In this document: in pieces, positions 1-6,888 of the stretch
How positions within the stretch are numbered: the stretch's first letter is position 1
How the letters are laid out: every line of letters starts with the position of its first letter
DNA from: JBOHUC01 sp050733935
GTDB lineage: Bacteria; Eisenbacteria; RBG-16-71-46; DASYSL01
DNA length: 13,656 nucleotides
Direction: 5' to 3'
NCBI GenBank assembly: GCA_050733935.1
Contig: JBOHUC010000021.1
Span: 1 to 13,656 of the forward strand
The notes under the pieces: model-generated
The model's database searches: none
What the model was told of the DNA's origin: nothing
What the model saw: only the letters and a program-made list of their open reading frames with translations
Position numbers and translations under genes: made by a program

Positions 1-2
1 GT

Positions 3-587
3 TTCGAGCGGCGCGATCGCGCAGACCGTGGTGACCGGGGTGGTCGCGATCGTCCCGACCGGGGCGACCGTCCCCCTCGTCGTCCGTCGACACCGCTCTC
101 GCCCGAAGAGCGCTTCCAGGTCGACGACGTATTCCTCGAGAAGGTGCGCACCGAGGCGCTGTGGCTTCTCAACCGCATGGGCTTCGAAGAAGCGACCGTG
201 ACCGTTGCCGGCGAAGGCGACGAGGTGAACGTGAACCTCGTGAGCGAGGCCGACGACTCGCTCCTTTCCGGAAGGCGCGGCGACACGCGCATTTCGATTC
301 AGCAGATCCTTTCGCGTCTCGTGAATCCGCGGCGCGGTCCCGGCGCGCACGTGATCGTCGACGTGAACGGTTACTGGCAGCAGCGGCGTGATTCGCTGCT
401 CGAGCGCGCGCGGGCGCTCGCCGATCGTGCGCTCGAGACGGGTGAAGAGATGACGACGGAGCCGCTCGCGTCCGAGGAGCGCCGCCTCGTGCATCGCGCG
501 CTCACGGCCGACGGCCGTGTGGTCACCGAATCGTACGGCGACGGCGCGCTCAAGCGCATTGCGATCCGGCCCGCGGAACCGGCCTAG
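3..587 (+). CDS. khpB: KhpB/Jag RNA-binding protein (KH-R3H), 5' end outside window
   Basis: The reading frame is open from the left edge, so the start and the N-terminal Jag_N domain lie outside the window. About the first 30 visible codons form a linker rich in Arg, Asp and Gly. From near 120 the sequence matches the KhpB (Jag, EloR) C-terminal half. A type II KH domain follows, with its GxxG loop as GRRG (in LLSGRRGDTRISIQQIL), then an R3H domain with the R-x3-H signature in EERRLVHRAL and the typical ending LKRIAI. KhpB is a cytoplasmic RNA-binding protein; in several Firmicutes it pairs with KhpA and affects cell elongation and sRNA/mRNA biology. Its gene usually sits between yidC and mnmE, as the downstream neighbour here agrees. 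A GTG at 144 is in frame but would cut into the KH region, so it is not the start. Family identity is firm; the role in this organism is inferred. Confidence 0.88.
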   Translation, partial: FERRDRADRGDRGGRDRPDRGDRPPRRPSTPLSPEERFQVDDVFLEKVRTEALWLLNRMGFEEATVTVAGEGDEVNVNLVSEADDSLLSGRRGDTRISIQQILSRLVNPRRGPGAHVIVDVNGYWQQRRDSLLERARALADRALETGEEMTTEPLASEERRLVHRALTADGRVVTESYGDGALKRIAIRPAEPA

Positions 588-641
588 TACTTTGGTTTCG
601 TCGCGGCACCGCACGCCGCGGGCCCGACCTGGTGGCCTCCA

Positions 642-2162
642 ATGAACTCCCTCGACGACACGATCGTGGCGCTTTCCACGCCGCTCGGCCGGGCGGCGCT
701 TGCGGTCGTCCGCCTGTCCGGCAGCGATGCGGTGGCGATTGCCTCGCGCATCTTTCGTGGCGGGAGCACCGGCAGTGGCGCCGGGCCCTTGTCCGAAGCC
801 CCCGCGCGCGTGCAGCGCGTCGGACACGCGATCGATCCCACCAATCCCTCCGGCGCCATGATCGACGAAGTCGTCGCGGTCGTCCTGCGTTCACCGGCGT
901 CGTACACCGGCGAAGACATGGTCGAGATCACCTGTCACGGCGGGGGCCAGTCGGCGCCGCGGCTCGTGCGCGCATTGATGGCGTCCGGGGCGCGTGCAGC
1001 CGGCCCGGGCGAGTTCACGCAGCGCGCGTTTCTGAACGGACGCATCGACCTCGCACAGGCGGAAGCCGTGGCCGACGTGATCCACGCGGAGACCGAGCTT
1101 GCGCATCGACTCGCTGCGCGCCAGATCGAAGGCGCGCTTTCGCATGGACTCTCTGCGATCGCCGAGCCGTTGCGCGATCTGCTCGCCGAGACGGAGGCGC
1201 GCGTCGACTTCGCGGAGGATGCGGGACTCGACGAGCTTCCGCCCACGATCGAAGCGGGACTCGCCCACGCCGCGCATGCGCTCGACGCGCTCCTCGCGGG
1301 TTCGGATCTCGGACGACGCGCGCGCGAAGGCGTGCGGCTTGCGATCGTCGGACGTCCGAACGTCGGAAAGTCGTCGCTCTTCAATGCGCTGCTCGGCGAG
1401 GATCGTGCGATCGTGACCGCACAACCGGGAACGACGCGCGATGCGGTGAGCGAGCGCTGGGAGCTCGCGGGAGTTCCGGTGCGACTCGTCGACACGGCGG
1501 GGGTGCGCGATGCGAGCGGGCTCGTCGAAACGCTCGGCATCGAGCGTGCGCGGCGCGAGATCGAAGGATCGGATCTCGTCCTGTGGGTGCTCGATCGTGC
1601 GGAAGCAGTCGCCGAAGAGGATCGCGCGGTGGGTCAACTCCTCGAAGGGCGCACGCGCGTCGTCGCGCTCAACAAGAGTGACCGCGCGTCGTCAATCGAC
1701 GTGCGCGAGCTCGGCCTGGTCGAGAACGAAGTTGTTCCGGTCTCCGCGCGCACCGGCGAGGGGATGGCAGCACTCCGCACGAGGCTCGTCCCGGCCGTGA
1801 CGGGCGAGTCGCCGGGCCCGGCTGCCGCAGGAGCAGGAGTCGGCACCGCAGCCGGCGGCGCGTCGGAAGCGCTCGTCACGAACGCGCGCCACATCGATGC
1901 GCTCGAGCGCGCACGGACCGCGATTCGAAGCGCGCTCGCGGCCGCGCAGCCGCTCGTGCCGGAGACAGTCGGTGCACCTCATGACCCGGGCGCGGACCGA
2001 GCTTCGTCCGCGGATCCGATTCCGGCCGGGACGTCCGCCCCTGGAGAAATCGTTGCCGGAGAGATCCGCGTCGCGCTCGCGGCCCTCGGGGAAGTGACGG
2101 GGGAAGCGGTGGCCCCCGATCTCCTGGATCGCATCTTCGCCCGCTTCTGTATCGGCAAATGA
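642..2162 (+). CDS. mnmE: tRNA modification GTPase MnmE
   Basis: MnmE works with MnmG to add the carboxymethylaminomethyl group to U34 of certain tRNAs, using GTP and a folate-bound one-carbon unit. The N-terminal folate-binding domain is recognisable (DDTIVALSTPLGRAALAVVR). The helical region carries YTGEDMVEITCHGG and GEFTQRAFLNGRIDLAQAEAV. The inserted G domain has GRPNVGKSS at residues 237-245, TTRD at 264-267, DTAG at 284-287 and NKSD at 344-347. The protein ends in the diagnostic FCIGK, whose Cys is catalytically important in E. coli MnmE. At 506 aa it is about 50 longer than the usual ~454. The excess is Ala/Gly/Pro-rich sequence around residues 390-410 and 440-465, between the G domain and the C-terminal helices. 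The ATG at 642 gives the family's normal N-terminus although the ribosome-binding site is weak. Its stop overlaps the mnmG start. Confidence 0.97.
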   Translation: MNSLDDTIVALSTPLGRAALAVVRLSGSDAVAIASRIFRGGSTGSGAGPLSEAPARVQRVGHAIDPTNPSGAMIDEVVAVVLRSPASYTGEDMVEITCHGGGQSAPRLVRALMASGARAAGPGEFTQRAFLNGRIDLAQAEAVADVIHAETELAHRLAARQIEGALSHGLSAIAEPLRDLLAETEARVDFAEDAGLDELPPTIEAGLAHAAHALDALLAGSDLGRRAREGVRLAIVGRPNVGKSSLFNALLGEDRAIVTAQPGTTRDAVSERWELAGVPVRLVDTAGVRDASGLVETLGIERARREIEGSDLVLWVLDRAEAVAEEDRAVGQLLEGRTRVVALNKSDRASSIDVRELGLVENEVVPVSARTGEGMAALRTRLVPAVTGESPGPAAAGAGVGTAAGGASEALVTNARHIDALERARTAIRSALAAAQPLVPETVGAPHDPGADRASSADPIPAGTSAPGEIVAGEIRVALAALGEVTGEAVAPDLLDRIFARFCIGK

Positions 2163-4108
2163 TAGCCCCCCTTCCGGTTGCCCGGGAATTCGACGTCCTC
2201 GTCGTCGGCGGCGGCCACGCCGGCTGTGAAGCCGCCTCCGCCGCCGCGCGCATGGGGTTACGAACGGCGCTCGTGACGGCGTCGGTTTCGAACACCGCGA
2301 AGCTCTCGTGCAATCCGGCGGTCGGCGGACTCGCGAAGGGACATCTCGTGCGCGAGATCGACGCGCTCGGCGGACTCATGGGCCGGGTCATCGATCGCGC
2401 CGGAATCCAGTTCCGGATGCTGAACCGCGGACGCGGACCGGCCGTGTGGTCGCCGCGCGCCCAGGCGGATCGCGATCTCTATCCGCGCGCGATGGAAGAC
2501 GAGCTCCGCGCAGTCCCCGGTCTCGTCTTGATCGAGGCGATGGTCGGGGATCTCGTGTTCGACGAGCCGCGCTTCGGCCCGACGGGCGGGCTCGAGCGCC
2601 GCGGTCGCATGCGCGGCGTGCGCCTCGACGACGGAACCGAGATCGCGGCGTACTCGGTGATCGTGACCCCGGGGACGTTCATGAACGGAGTCATGCACTG
2701 CGGCACCGTTCAGGTCGCGGGTGGCCGGCGCGGCGAGCGCGCGAGCACCGGGCTCTCCCCCGCGCTTCTGCGTGCGGGCCTTCGGCTTGGGCGCCTCAAG
2801 ACCGGAACGCCTCCGCGCCTTCATCGCGCTTCGATTCCATGGGGCCGGCTTGCCGTGCAGCCCGGGGACGAGCCGCCGCTTCCGTTTTCGCAGTGGGATC
2901 CGTGGCCCGTGAGCAATCGGATCGTCTGCCACCTCACGAACACGGTCGAGGCGACACACCGGTTCATCCGCGAAAATCTGCACCTGTCACCGATGTACAG
3001 CGGTCAGATTCGCGGGATCGGGCCGCGCTACTGTCCGTCGGTCGAAGACAAGGTCGTGCGATTCGCCGACAAGCCGGAGCACCAGCTCCACCTCGAGCCC
3101 GAGGGAATCGCGACCGACGAGATCTACCTGAACGGGTTTTCGACGAGCCTTCCCGAGGAGGTTCAGCGCGCTGCGATTGCGACCGTGCCGGGACTCGAGG
3201 AGGCGGTCATGATCCGCCCCGGTTACGCGGTCGAATACGATTTCGTGATTCCCACGCAACTGCTTGCGACACTCGAGGTGCGCACGGTCGAGGGACTTCA
3301 TCTCGCGGGCCAGATCAACGGCACGTCGGGCTACGAGGAGGCGGCCGCGCAGGGATGGGTCGCGGGCGTGAATGCCGCACTCGCCGCGCGCGGGGAGCCA
3401 GCGTTCGTCCCGCGCCGCAGCGAGGCCTACATCGGAGTCATGGTGGATGACCTCGTGACGCGTGGCACCGAGGAGCCGTACCGGCTCTTCACGTCGCAGG
3501 CCGAGTATCGTCTTCTGCTGCGGCACGATAACGCGGCCGAGCGGCTTGCGGCGCACGGGCGGCGACTCGGGCTCATCAGCGACGAACAACTGCGGCAAGT
3601 CGAAGCTCGACAGGAGCGCTTGCGGGTGGAGAGCGAGCGGCTCGAGCGCACGCGCATTCCGGCAAGCGGGCGCGCTGCCGTCGAGCGTGCGCTCGGTGTG
3701 GTGAACGGAGATGGACTCCCCGCGGGGATCCGCTCGCTCGGCGACGTGCTCCGGCATCGCGGGGGCTCGTACGATCTTCTGCGCGGGTTCGACGCGACGG
3801 CCCTCGATGCCGTCGAAGGAGATGCGCTCGAGGTGCGACTCAAGTACGCGGGCTACATCGAGCGTCAGGAGCGGATGGTGGAGCGCCTGGCCGCGCTCGA
3901 ATCGGCACCGCTTCCGGATGCGCTGTGGAGCCGCGAGCTGCGCGGCCTCTCGCGCGAGGCGCGCGAGAAGCTTGCCGCCACGCGCCCGCGAACCGTGGGA
4001 CAGGCGAGCCGAATCGCGGGCGTGTCGCCGGCGGACGTCACCGTGCTGCTCGTGCTCGCGCGTCATGCAGCAAGCGCCGCCGGTGCGGCAACGAACGGGC
4101 AGGTGTAG
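2159..4108 (+). CDS. mnmG: tRNA U34 carboxymethylaminomethyl synthase subunit MnmG (GidA)
   Basis: This is the FAD-binding partner of MnmE in wobble-uridine modification; the two act as a cytoplasmic heterotetramer. The dinucleotide-binding loop GGGHAG is at residues 17-22. The two conserved cysteine contexts are both present: KLSCNPAVGG (Cys51) and GPRYCPSVEDK at 288-298 (Cys292), matching E. coli Cys47 and Cys277. Also visible are GQINGTSGYEEAAAQG and the C-terminal helical domain with RPRTVGQASRIAGVSPADV, which contacts MnmE and tRNA. Length is 649 aa against about 629 in E. coli. The start is fixed by the ATGA overlap with the mnmE stop, which implies translational coupling and stoichiometric expression of the two subunits. 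Nothing appears broken. Confidence 0.97.
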   Translation: MIAPLPVAREFDVLVVGGGHAGCEAASAAARMGLRTALVTASVSNTAKLSCNPAVGGLAKGHLVREIDALGGLMGRVIDRAGIQFRMLNRGRGPAVWSPRAQADRDLYPRAMEDELRAVPGLVLIEAMVGDLVFDEPRFGPTGGLERRGRMRGVRLDDGTEIAAYSVIVTPGTFMNGVMHCGTVQVAGGRRGERASTGLSPALLRAGLRLGRLKTGTPPRLHRASIPWGRLAVQPGDEPPLPFSQWDPWPVSNRIVCHLTNTVEATHRFIRENLHLSPMYSGQIRGIGPRYCPSVEDKVVRFADKPEHQLHLEPEGIATDEIYLNGFSTSLPEEVQRAAIATVPGLEEAVMIRPGYAVEYDFVIPTQLLATLEVRTVEGLHLAGQINGTSGYEEAAAQGWVAGVNAALAARGEPAFVPRRSEAYIGVMVDDLVTRGTEEPYRLFTSQAEYRLLLRHDNAAERLAAHGRRLGLISDEQLRQVEARQERLRVESERLERTRIPASGRAAVERALGVVNGDGLPAGIRSLGDVLRHRGGSYDLLRGFDATALDAVEGDALEVRLKYAGYIERQERMVERLAALESAPLPDALWSRELRGLSREAREKLAATRPRTVGQASRIAGVSPADVTVLLVLARHAASAAGAATNGQV

Positions 4109-4111
4109 TCC

Positions 4112-4819
4112 GTGGTTCGTCGCGGGGCACGCAGCGAGACGACACGTCAGGCCCCTCTCGAAATCTCCCCTCCTGAGCGGCGAGTTCTCGCGAGTCTCGT
4201 CGAGAAGTATGCGGCGCCCGATCAAGGGGCGCGCGCGACGGAATTGCTCGAGCAATACCTGGACGAGATCCTGCACTGGACTCGGGACAGCAATCTCGTA
4301 GCGCGCAGCGATCTTGGCCGACTTGCAAGCCGTCACGTCGAGGAATCGGTCGCCGTTCTTCCTGTGCTCGACAATCTCAAGGGACAAAGACTGATCGACG
4401 TTGGAAGCGGCGCCGGATTCCCGGCGGTTCCGATTGCCGTCCTCAGGCCGTCGCTCGAAGTGCATGCCGTCGAGTCGAGACACAGGAAGGGACTCTTCCT
4501 TCAGCGACTCGTGCACGTGCTCGAGCTCTCGAATCTCCAAGTTCACAGCGCGCGCGCGGAGAGTCTCGAGTTTTCGACGAACGAGCGCTTCGACCTCGCG
4601 ACGGCGCGCGCCGTCGCTGTCGTGAGCGAGCTCCTGCCGGTACTCGCCCGGCTCGTTCGCGCGGGCGGCCACGCGGTTCTCTTCAAGGGGAGCTCGTACG
4701 AAGAGGAACGTGCCGCCTGGATCAATGCAGGCGATCCGCGCTGGTCGGGCGGCGACGTGACCTCAGTCCCGGACCGGCACCTTCACTTTCTGACCTTCCA
4801 GAGAACCAGCGCCGAATAG
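4112..4819 (+). CDS. rsmG: 16S rRNA (guanine527-N7)-methyltransferase RsmG (GidB)
   Basis: RsmG transfers a methyl group from S-adenosylmethionine to N7 of G527 in 16S rRNA; in other bacteria its loss gives low-level streptomycin resistance. The Rossmann-type SAM loop is DVGSGAGFPAVPIAV, starting near residue 96, followed by VHAVESRHRKGLFLQ, which is typical of the family. The segments FDLATARAVA and LVRAGGHAVLFKG match the later strands. The N-terminal helical part has LLEQYLDEILHWTRDSNLV, equivalent to the family's conserved substrate-side region. The product is 235 aa, slightly longer than most (about 210-240). The predicted start is GTG, 3 nt after the mnmG stop; there is no in-frame ATG nearby, so translation probably depends on coupling to mnmG. 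The exact start is the least certain part. Confidence 0.95.
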   Translation: MVRRGARSETTRQAPLEISPPERRVLASLVEKYAAPDQGARATELLEQYLDEILHWTRDSNLVARSDLGRLASRHVEESVAVLPVLDNLKGQRLIDVGSGAGFPAVPIAVLRPSLEVHAVESRHRKGLFLQRLVHVLELSNLQVHSARAESLEFSTNERFDLATARAVAVVSELLPVLARLVRAGGHAVLFKGSSYEEERAAWINAGDPRWSGGDVTSVPDRHLHFLTFQRTSAE

Positions 4820-4837
4820 ACGTCCGACCGAGCGCCT

Positions 4838-4853
4838 CGTTTCACGTGAAACA
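4838..4853. promoter_or_regulatory. parS site 1 (ParB-binding centromere palindrome)
   Basis: The 14-bp palindrome GTTTCACGTGAAAC is complete here, and the 16-bp site matches 15 of 16 positions of the widely conserved TGTTTCACGTGAAACA (first base C). It lies 18 bp after the rsmG stop. ParB loads as a clamp at parS and spreads, marking the origin region for segregation. Confidence 0.93.
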
Positions 4854-4898
4854 TCCCGGTCGCGGTCCCGGTCCCCGCCGGCTCTCTTCCTCCCGCCT

Positions 4899-4914
4899 GG
4901 TTTCACGTGAAACA
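4899..4914. promoter_or_regulatory. parS site 2
   Basis: This is a second copy of GTTTCACGTGAAAC with the outer bases G and A, again 15 of 16 to the consensus. It starts 61 bp after site 1. It is non-coding and lies upstream of the parA promoter. Confidence 0.93.
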
Positions 4915-4949
4915 TAGCGTCGGGGGCGCCGCACCGGCCGGAGCGGCGA

Positions 4950-4965
4950 TGTTTCACGTGAAACA
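4950..4965. promoter_or_regulatory. parS site 3 (perfect 16-bp match)
   Basis: TGTTTCACGTGAAACA is present without a mismatch, starting 51 bp after site 2. It is about 60 bp upstream of the predicted -35 of parA. ParB bound and spreading from this site could also repress the parAB promoter (inference). Confidence 0.95.
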
Positions 4966-5011
4966 CCCCCAAGGTGTGCACCGTTGGCGGCCGGAACCCC
5001 AGAAATTCCAA

Positions 5012-5020
5012 TCATCCACA
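5012..5020 (+). promoter_or_regulatory. DnaA-box-like site before parA
   Basis: TCATCCACA differs at one position from the DnaA box TTATCCACA. It sits between the parS cluster and the predicted parA promoter, ending 7 bp before the -35. DnaA control of parA is possible, but a single one-mismatch box is weak evidence. Confidence 0.35.
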
Positions 5021-5027
5021 GAAGGTG

Positions 5028-5056
5028 TTGACGGCTTCGCGAGGGCTGCGTAATTT
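5028..5056 (+). promoter_or_regulatory. predicted sigma70-type promoter of parA-parB-bactofilin
   Basis: A -35 element TTGACG at 5028-5033 is separated by exactly 17 bp from TAATTT at 5051-5056, which keeps the most important -10 bases (TA...T). Transcription would start near 5063, giving a leader of about 55 nt before the parA ATG. It is the best promoter-like pair seen in the rsmG-parA gap. Confidence 0.6.
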
Positions 5057-5117
5057 GTGCAGCGCTGCCGCGCAACCCGCGGTCAAAGTCCCGGCCCCCG
5101 CAAGGATGTCGAGGCTC

Positions 5118-5879
5118 ATGGGAAAAGTCATTGCGATTGCCAGCCAGAAGGGTGGCGTCGGCAAGACCACGACAGCAATCAACGTAAGCGCTTGCGCTGC
5201 GGAGAGCGGCAAGCGGGTCCTTCTGGTGGACATCGATCCCCAGGGGAACGCCGCGAGCGGCCTTGGCCTCTCCATCGACGAAACCCAGCCCACCCTCTAT
5301 GAAGTCCTGGTCGACGGCCACACGATGGACTCCGTCATCCATCGGGACGTCCTGCCGCGACTCGACGTCGTGCCGTCGGGACAGAAGCTCTCGGGCGCCG
5401 AAGTCGAGCTCGTAGGGGCACTCGCGCGCGAGGGAAAATTCAGGCAAGCTATTGCCGGGGTTCGAAATAGCTACGACTACATTTTCGTCGATTGCCCGCC
5501 CTCGCTCGGGCTCCTGACGGTCAACACGCTGACGGCGGCCGACTCAGTCCTGATTCCGCTGCAGTGCGAGTACTACGCACTCGAGGGTCTGACCCAGCTC
5601 GTCCGGACGATCCAGCTCGTCCAGGAGAACCTGAATCCGAGTCTCCGCATCGAGGGCGTGCTGCTCACCATGTTCGACACGCGCCTCAACCTGTCGCAGC
5701 AGGTCGCAGACGAGGCCCGGAAGTTCTTCTCCGACCGGGTCTATCGCACCGTGATCCCCCGGAACGTGCGCCTGGGGGAGGCGCCGAGCTTCGGGAAACC
5801 GATCATTCAGTACGATCCAACTTCAACGGGGGCAGACAGTTACCGCTCACTCACCCAGGAGGTGATCAACCATGACTAG
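5118..5879 (+). CDS. parA: Chromosome-partitioning ATPase ParA (Soj)
   Basis: This Walker-type ATPase binds the nucleoid as an ATP dimer and drives movement of ParB-parS complexes. The deviant Walker A KGGVGKTT is at residues 11-18 (signature Lys11, Lys16), Asp40 lies in DIDPQGN, and Walker B is IFVDCPP with Asp125. Arg189 in FDTRLNLS occupies the place of the Soj DNA-binding arginine. From the ATG at 5118 the protein is 253 aa, the same length as B. subtilis Soj, and Gly12, Lys16, Asp40 and Arg189 fall at Soj numbering. That is why this start is preferred over the ATG at 5106 or longer upstream extensions, which would also run into the predicted promoter. An AAGGA lies about 11 nt upstream. 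The 3' end overlaps parB by 8 bp. It is preceded by three parS sites. Confidence 0.96.
   Translation: MGKVIAIASQKGGVGKTTTAINVSACAAESGKRVLLVDIDPQGNAASGLGLSIDETQPTLYEVLVDGHTMDSVIHRDVLPRLDVVPSGQKLSGAEVELVGALAREGKFRQAIAGVRNSYDYIFVDCPPSLGLLTVNTLTAADSVLIPLQCEYYALEGLTQLVRTIQLVQENLNPSLRIEGVLLTMFDTRLNLSQQVADEARKFFSDRVYRTVIPRNVRLGEAPSFGKPIIQYDPTSTGADSYRSLTQEVINHD
5857..5867 (+). promoter_or_regulatory. extended Shine-Dalgarno sequence for parB
   Basis: AGGAGGTGATC is an 11-base uninterrupted complement to the 3' end of 16S rRNA, inside the last codons of parA. Its GGAGG core ends 9 nt before the parB ATG at 5872. It fixes the parB start and suggests that parB is translated more strongly than its neighbours, in keeping with the high ParB levels needed for clamp loading (inference). 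Confidence 0.85.
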
Positions 5880-6888
5880 AAAGGCTCTGGGCCGTGGCCT
5901 GGGGGCTCTGATCCCCGGGGCGCCCGCCCCCTACGCCGAGCACGACGACACCGAGCCCGCCCCTGCCCCCGCACCCGGATCGGTCGCTGTCGCCGCTCCG
6001 CCGACTGCCGCCGGTGGCGGCAGCGCGCTCCCGGCGGGCCAACTTGCCCCGGGGCAAGTTGAGTCGACCCCGGGAAGACCGCTCGAGATCCCGATCGAAG
6101 CGATCTCCCCCAATCCACGTCAGCCACGGCTCGACTTTCAGGCCGAGGCGCTCGACGAGCTCGCCGAGTCCATCCGCTCGCAGGGCATCCTCCAGCCCGT
6201 GCTCGTCCGGCCGCATCAGGGTGGCTATCAACTCGTTGCGGGCGAGCGGCGTCTCCGCGCAGCACGCCAGGTGGGTCTCAAGACGATTCCCGCGTTCGTT
6301 CGGGAGCTCGCCGACGACGAGCTTCTCGAGGTCGCGCTGATCGAAAACCTCCAGCGCGAGGATCTCAACCCGATCGAAGAGGCGCTCGGATATCAGCGGC
6401 TCATCAACGAGCTCCAGTTCACGCACGATCGTTTGAGTCAGAGACTCGGCCGCAATCGCACGTCGATCACGAATGCGCTTCGGCTGCTGGTGCTTCCGCA
6501 GGGTGTGCGCGAGATGGTTTCACGTGGAACATTGTCCGCTGGACACGCGCGCGCACTGCTCGGTCTCGCCTCTGGTGCCGAGATCGAAGCGAGCGCGCGC
6601 TACGTCGTCGACATGGGTCTCAGCGTGCGCAAGACTGAAGCCCTGGTTGCGCGCAAGCTGCGCCGCAAGACCGCATCGCGCAGGCCGCGCGGGAGTGGAG
6701 CTGCGTCTCAACACGCTGTCGATGCGGTTTCTAGCACCTATTCGGACTGGACCGATCGGCTTCGTCGACATCTCGCAACGCAGGTTCGAATCGTACGGCA
6801 GCAGGGCGAACGCGGACAGATCGAGATCGAATACTATGGGGAAACCGATCTCGAACGACTCCTCGAACTCCTGGGGGTGGCGCAATGA
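5872..6888 (+). CDS. parB: Chromosome-partitioning protein ParB (Spo0J), parS-binding CTPase
   Basis: ParB binds parS, hydrolyses CTP and slides as a clamp along the origin region; its N-terminal tip stimulates ParA. The ParA-activating tip is KALGRGLGALIPG (residues 4-16). A linker of about 55 residues rich in Pro, Ala and Gly follows. The CTP-binding N-domain runs from about 72 to 165, with GERRLRA at 124-130 and ENLQRED at 158-164. The parS-reading helix-turn-helix is near 184-206 (HDRLSQRLGRNRTSITNALRLL split over two helices), followed by LSAGHARALLGL. A C-terminal dimerisation domain ends the protein at 338 aa; B. subtilis Spo0J is 282 aa, and most of the extra length is in linkers. Codons 216-220 (VSRGT) are themselves a parS site. 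The stop overlaps the next gene in ATGA. Confidence 0.96.
   Translation: MTRKALGRGLGALIPGAPAPYAEHDDTEPAPAPAPGSVAVAAPPTAAGGGSALPAGQLAPGQVESTPGRPLEIPIEAISPNPRQPRLDFQAEALDELAESIRSQGILQPVLVRPHQGGYQLVAGERRLRAARQVGLKTIPAFVRELADDELLEVALIENLQREDLNPIEEALGYQRLINELQFTHDRLSQRLGRNRTSITNALRLLVLPQGVREMVSRGTLSAGHARALLGLASGAEIEASARYVVDMGLSVRKTEALVARKLRRKTASRRPRGSGAASQHAVDAVSSTYSDWTDRLRRHLATQVRIVRQQGERGQIEIEYYGETDLERLLELLGVAQ
6516..6531. promoter_or_regulatory. parS site 4, inside parB
   Basis: GGTTTCACGTGGAACA on the plus strand reads on the other strand as TGTTCCACGTGAAACC, 15 of 16 to the form TGTTNCACGTGAAACA. It lies within parB codons 215-220. An intragenic parS in spo0J is a known arrangement in B. subtilis, so this is plausible as a functional site rather than chance. 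Confidence 0.8.

Noticed and set aside
602..620. Stem-loop CGCGGC / GCCGCG between khpB and mnmE
   Set aside because: The 6-bp stem has a 7-nt loop and no T-run. Such hairpins are expected by chance at this GC content, and the operon seems to continue.
2987..4672. Long minus-strand open frame (561 codons) opposite mnmG and rsmG
   Set aside because: It is a shadow of two certain genes and has no recognisable domain.
4763..5011. Minus-strand open frame across the parS cluster encoding FHVKH-, FHVKP- and VSRET-type words
   Set aside because: These words are simply what parS palindromes spell when translated. The region is non-coding regulatory DNA and the frame has no ribosome-binding site or family match.
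4974..5117. N-terminal extension of ParA from a GTG at 4974
   Set aside because: It would cross the predicted promoter. The start at 5118 gives the canonical N-terminus and Soj-equivalent residue numbers and length.
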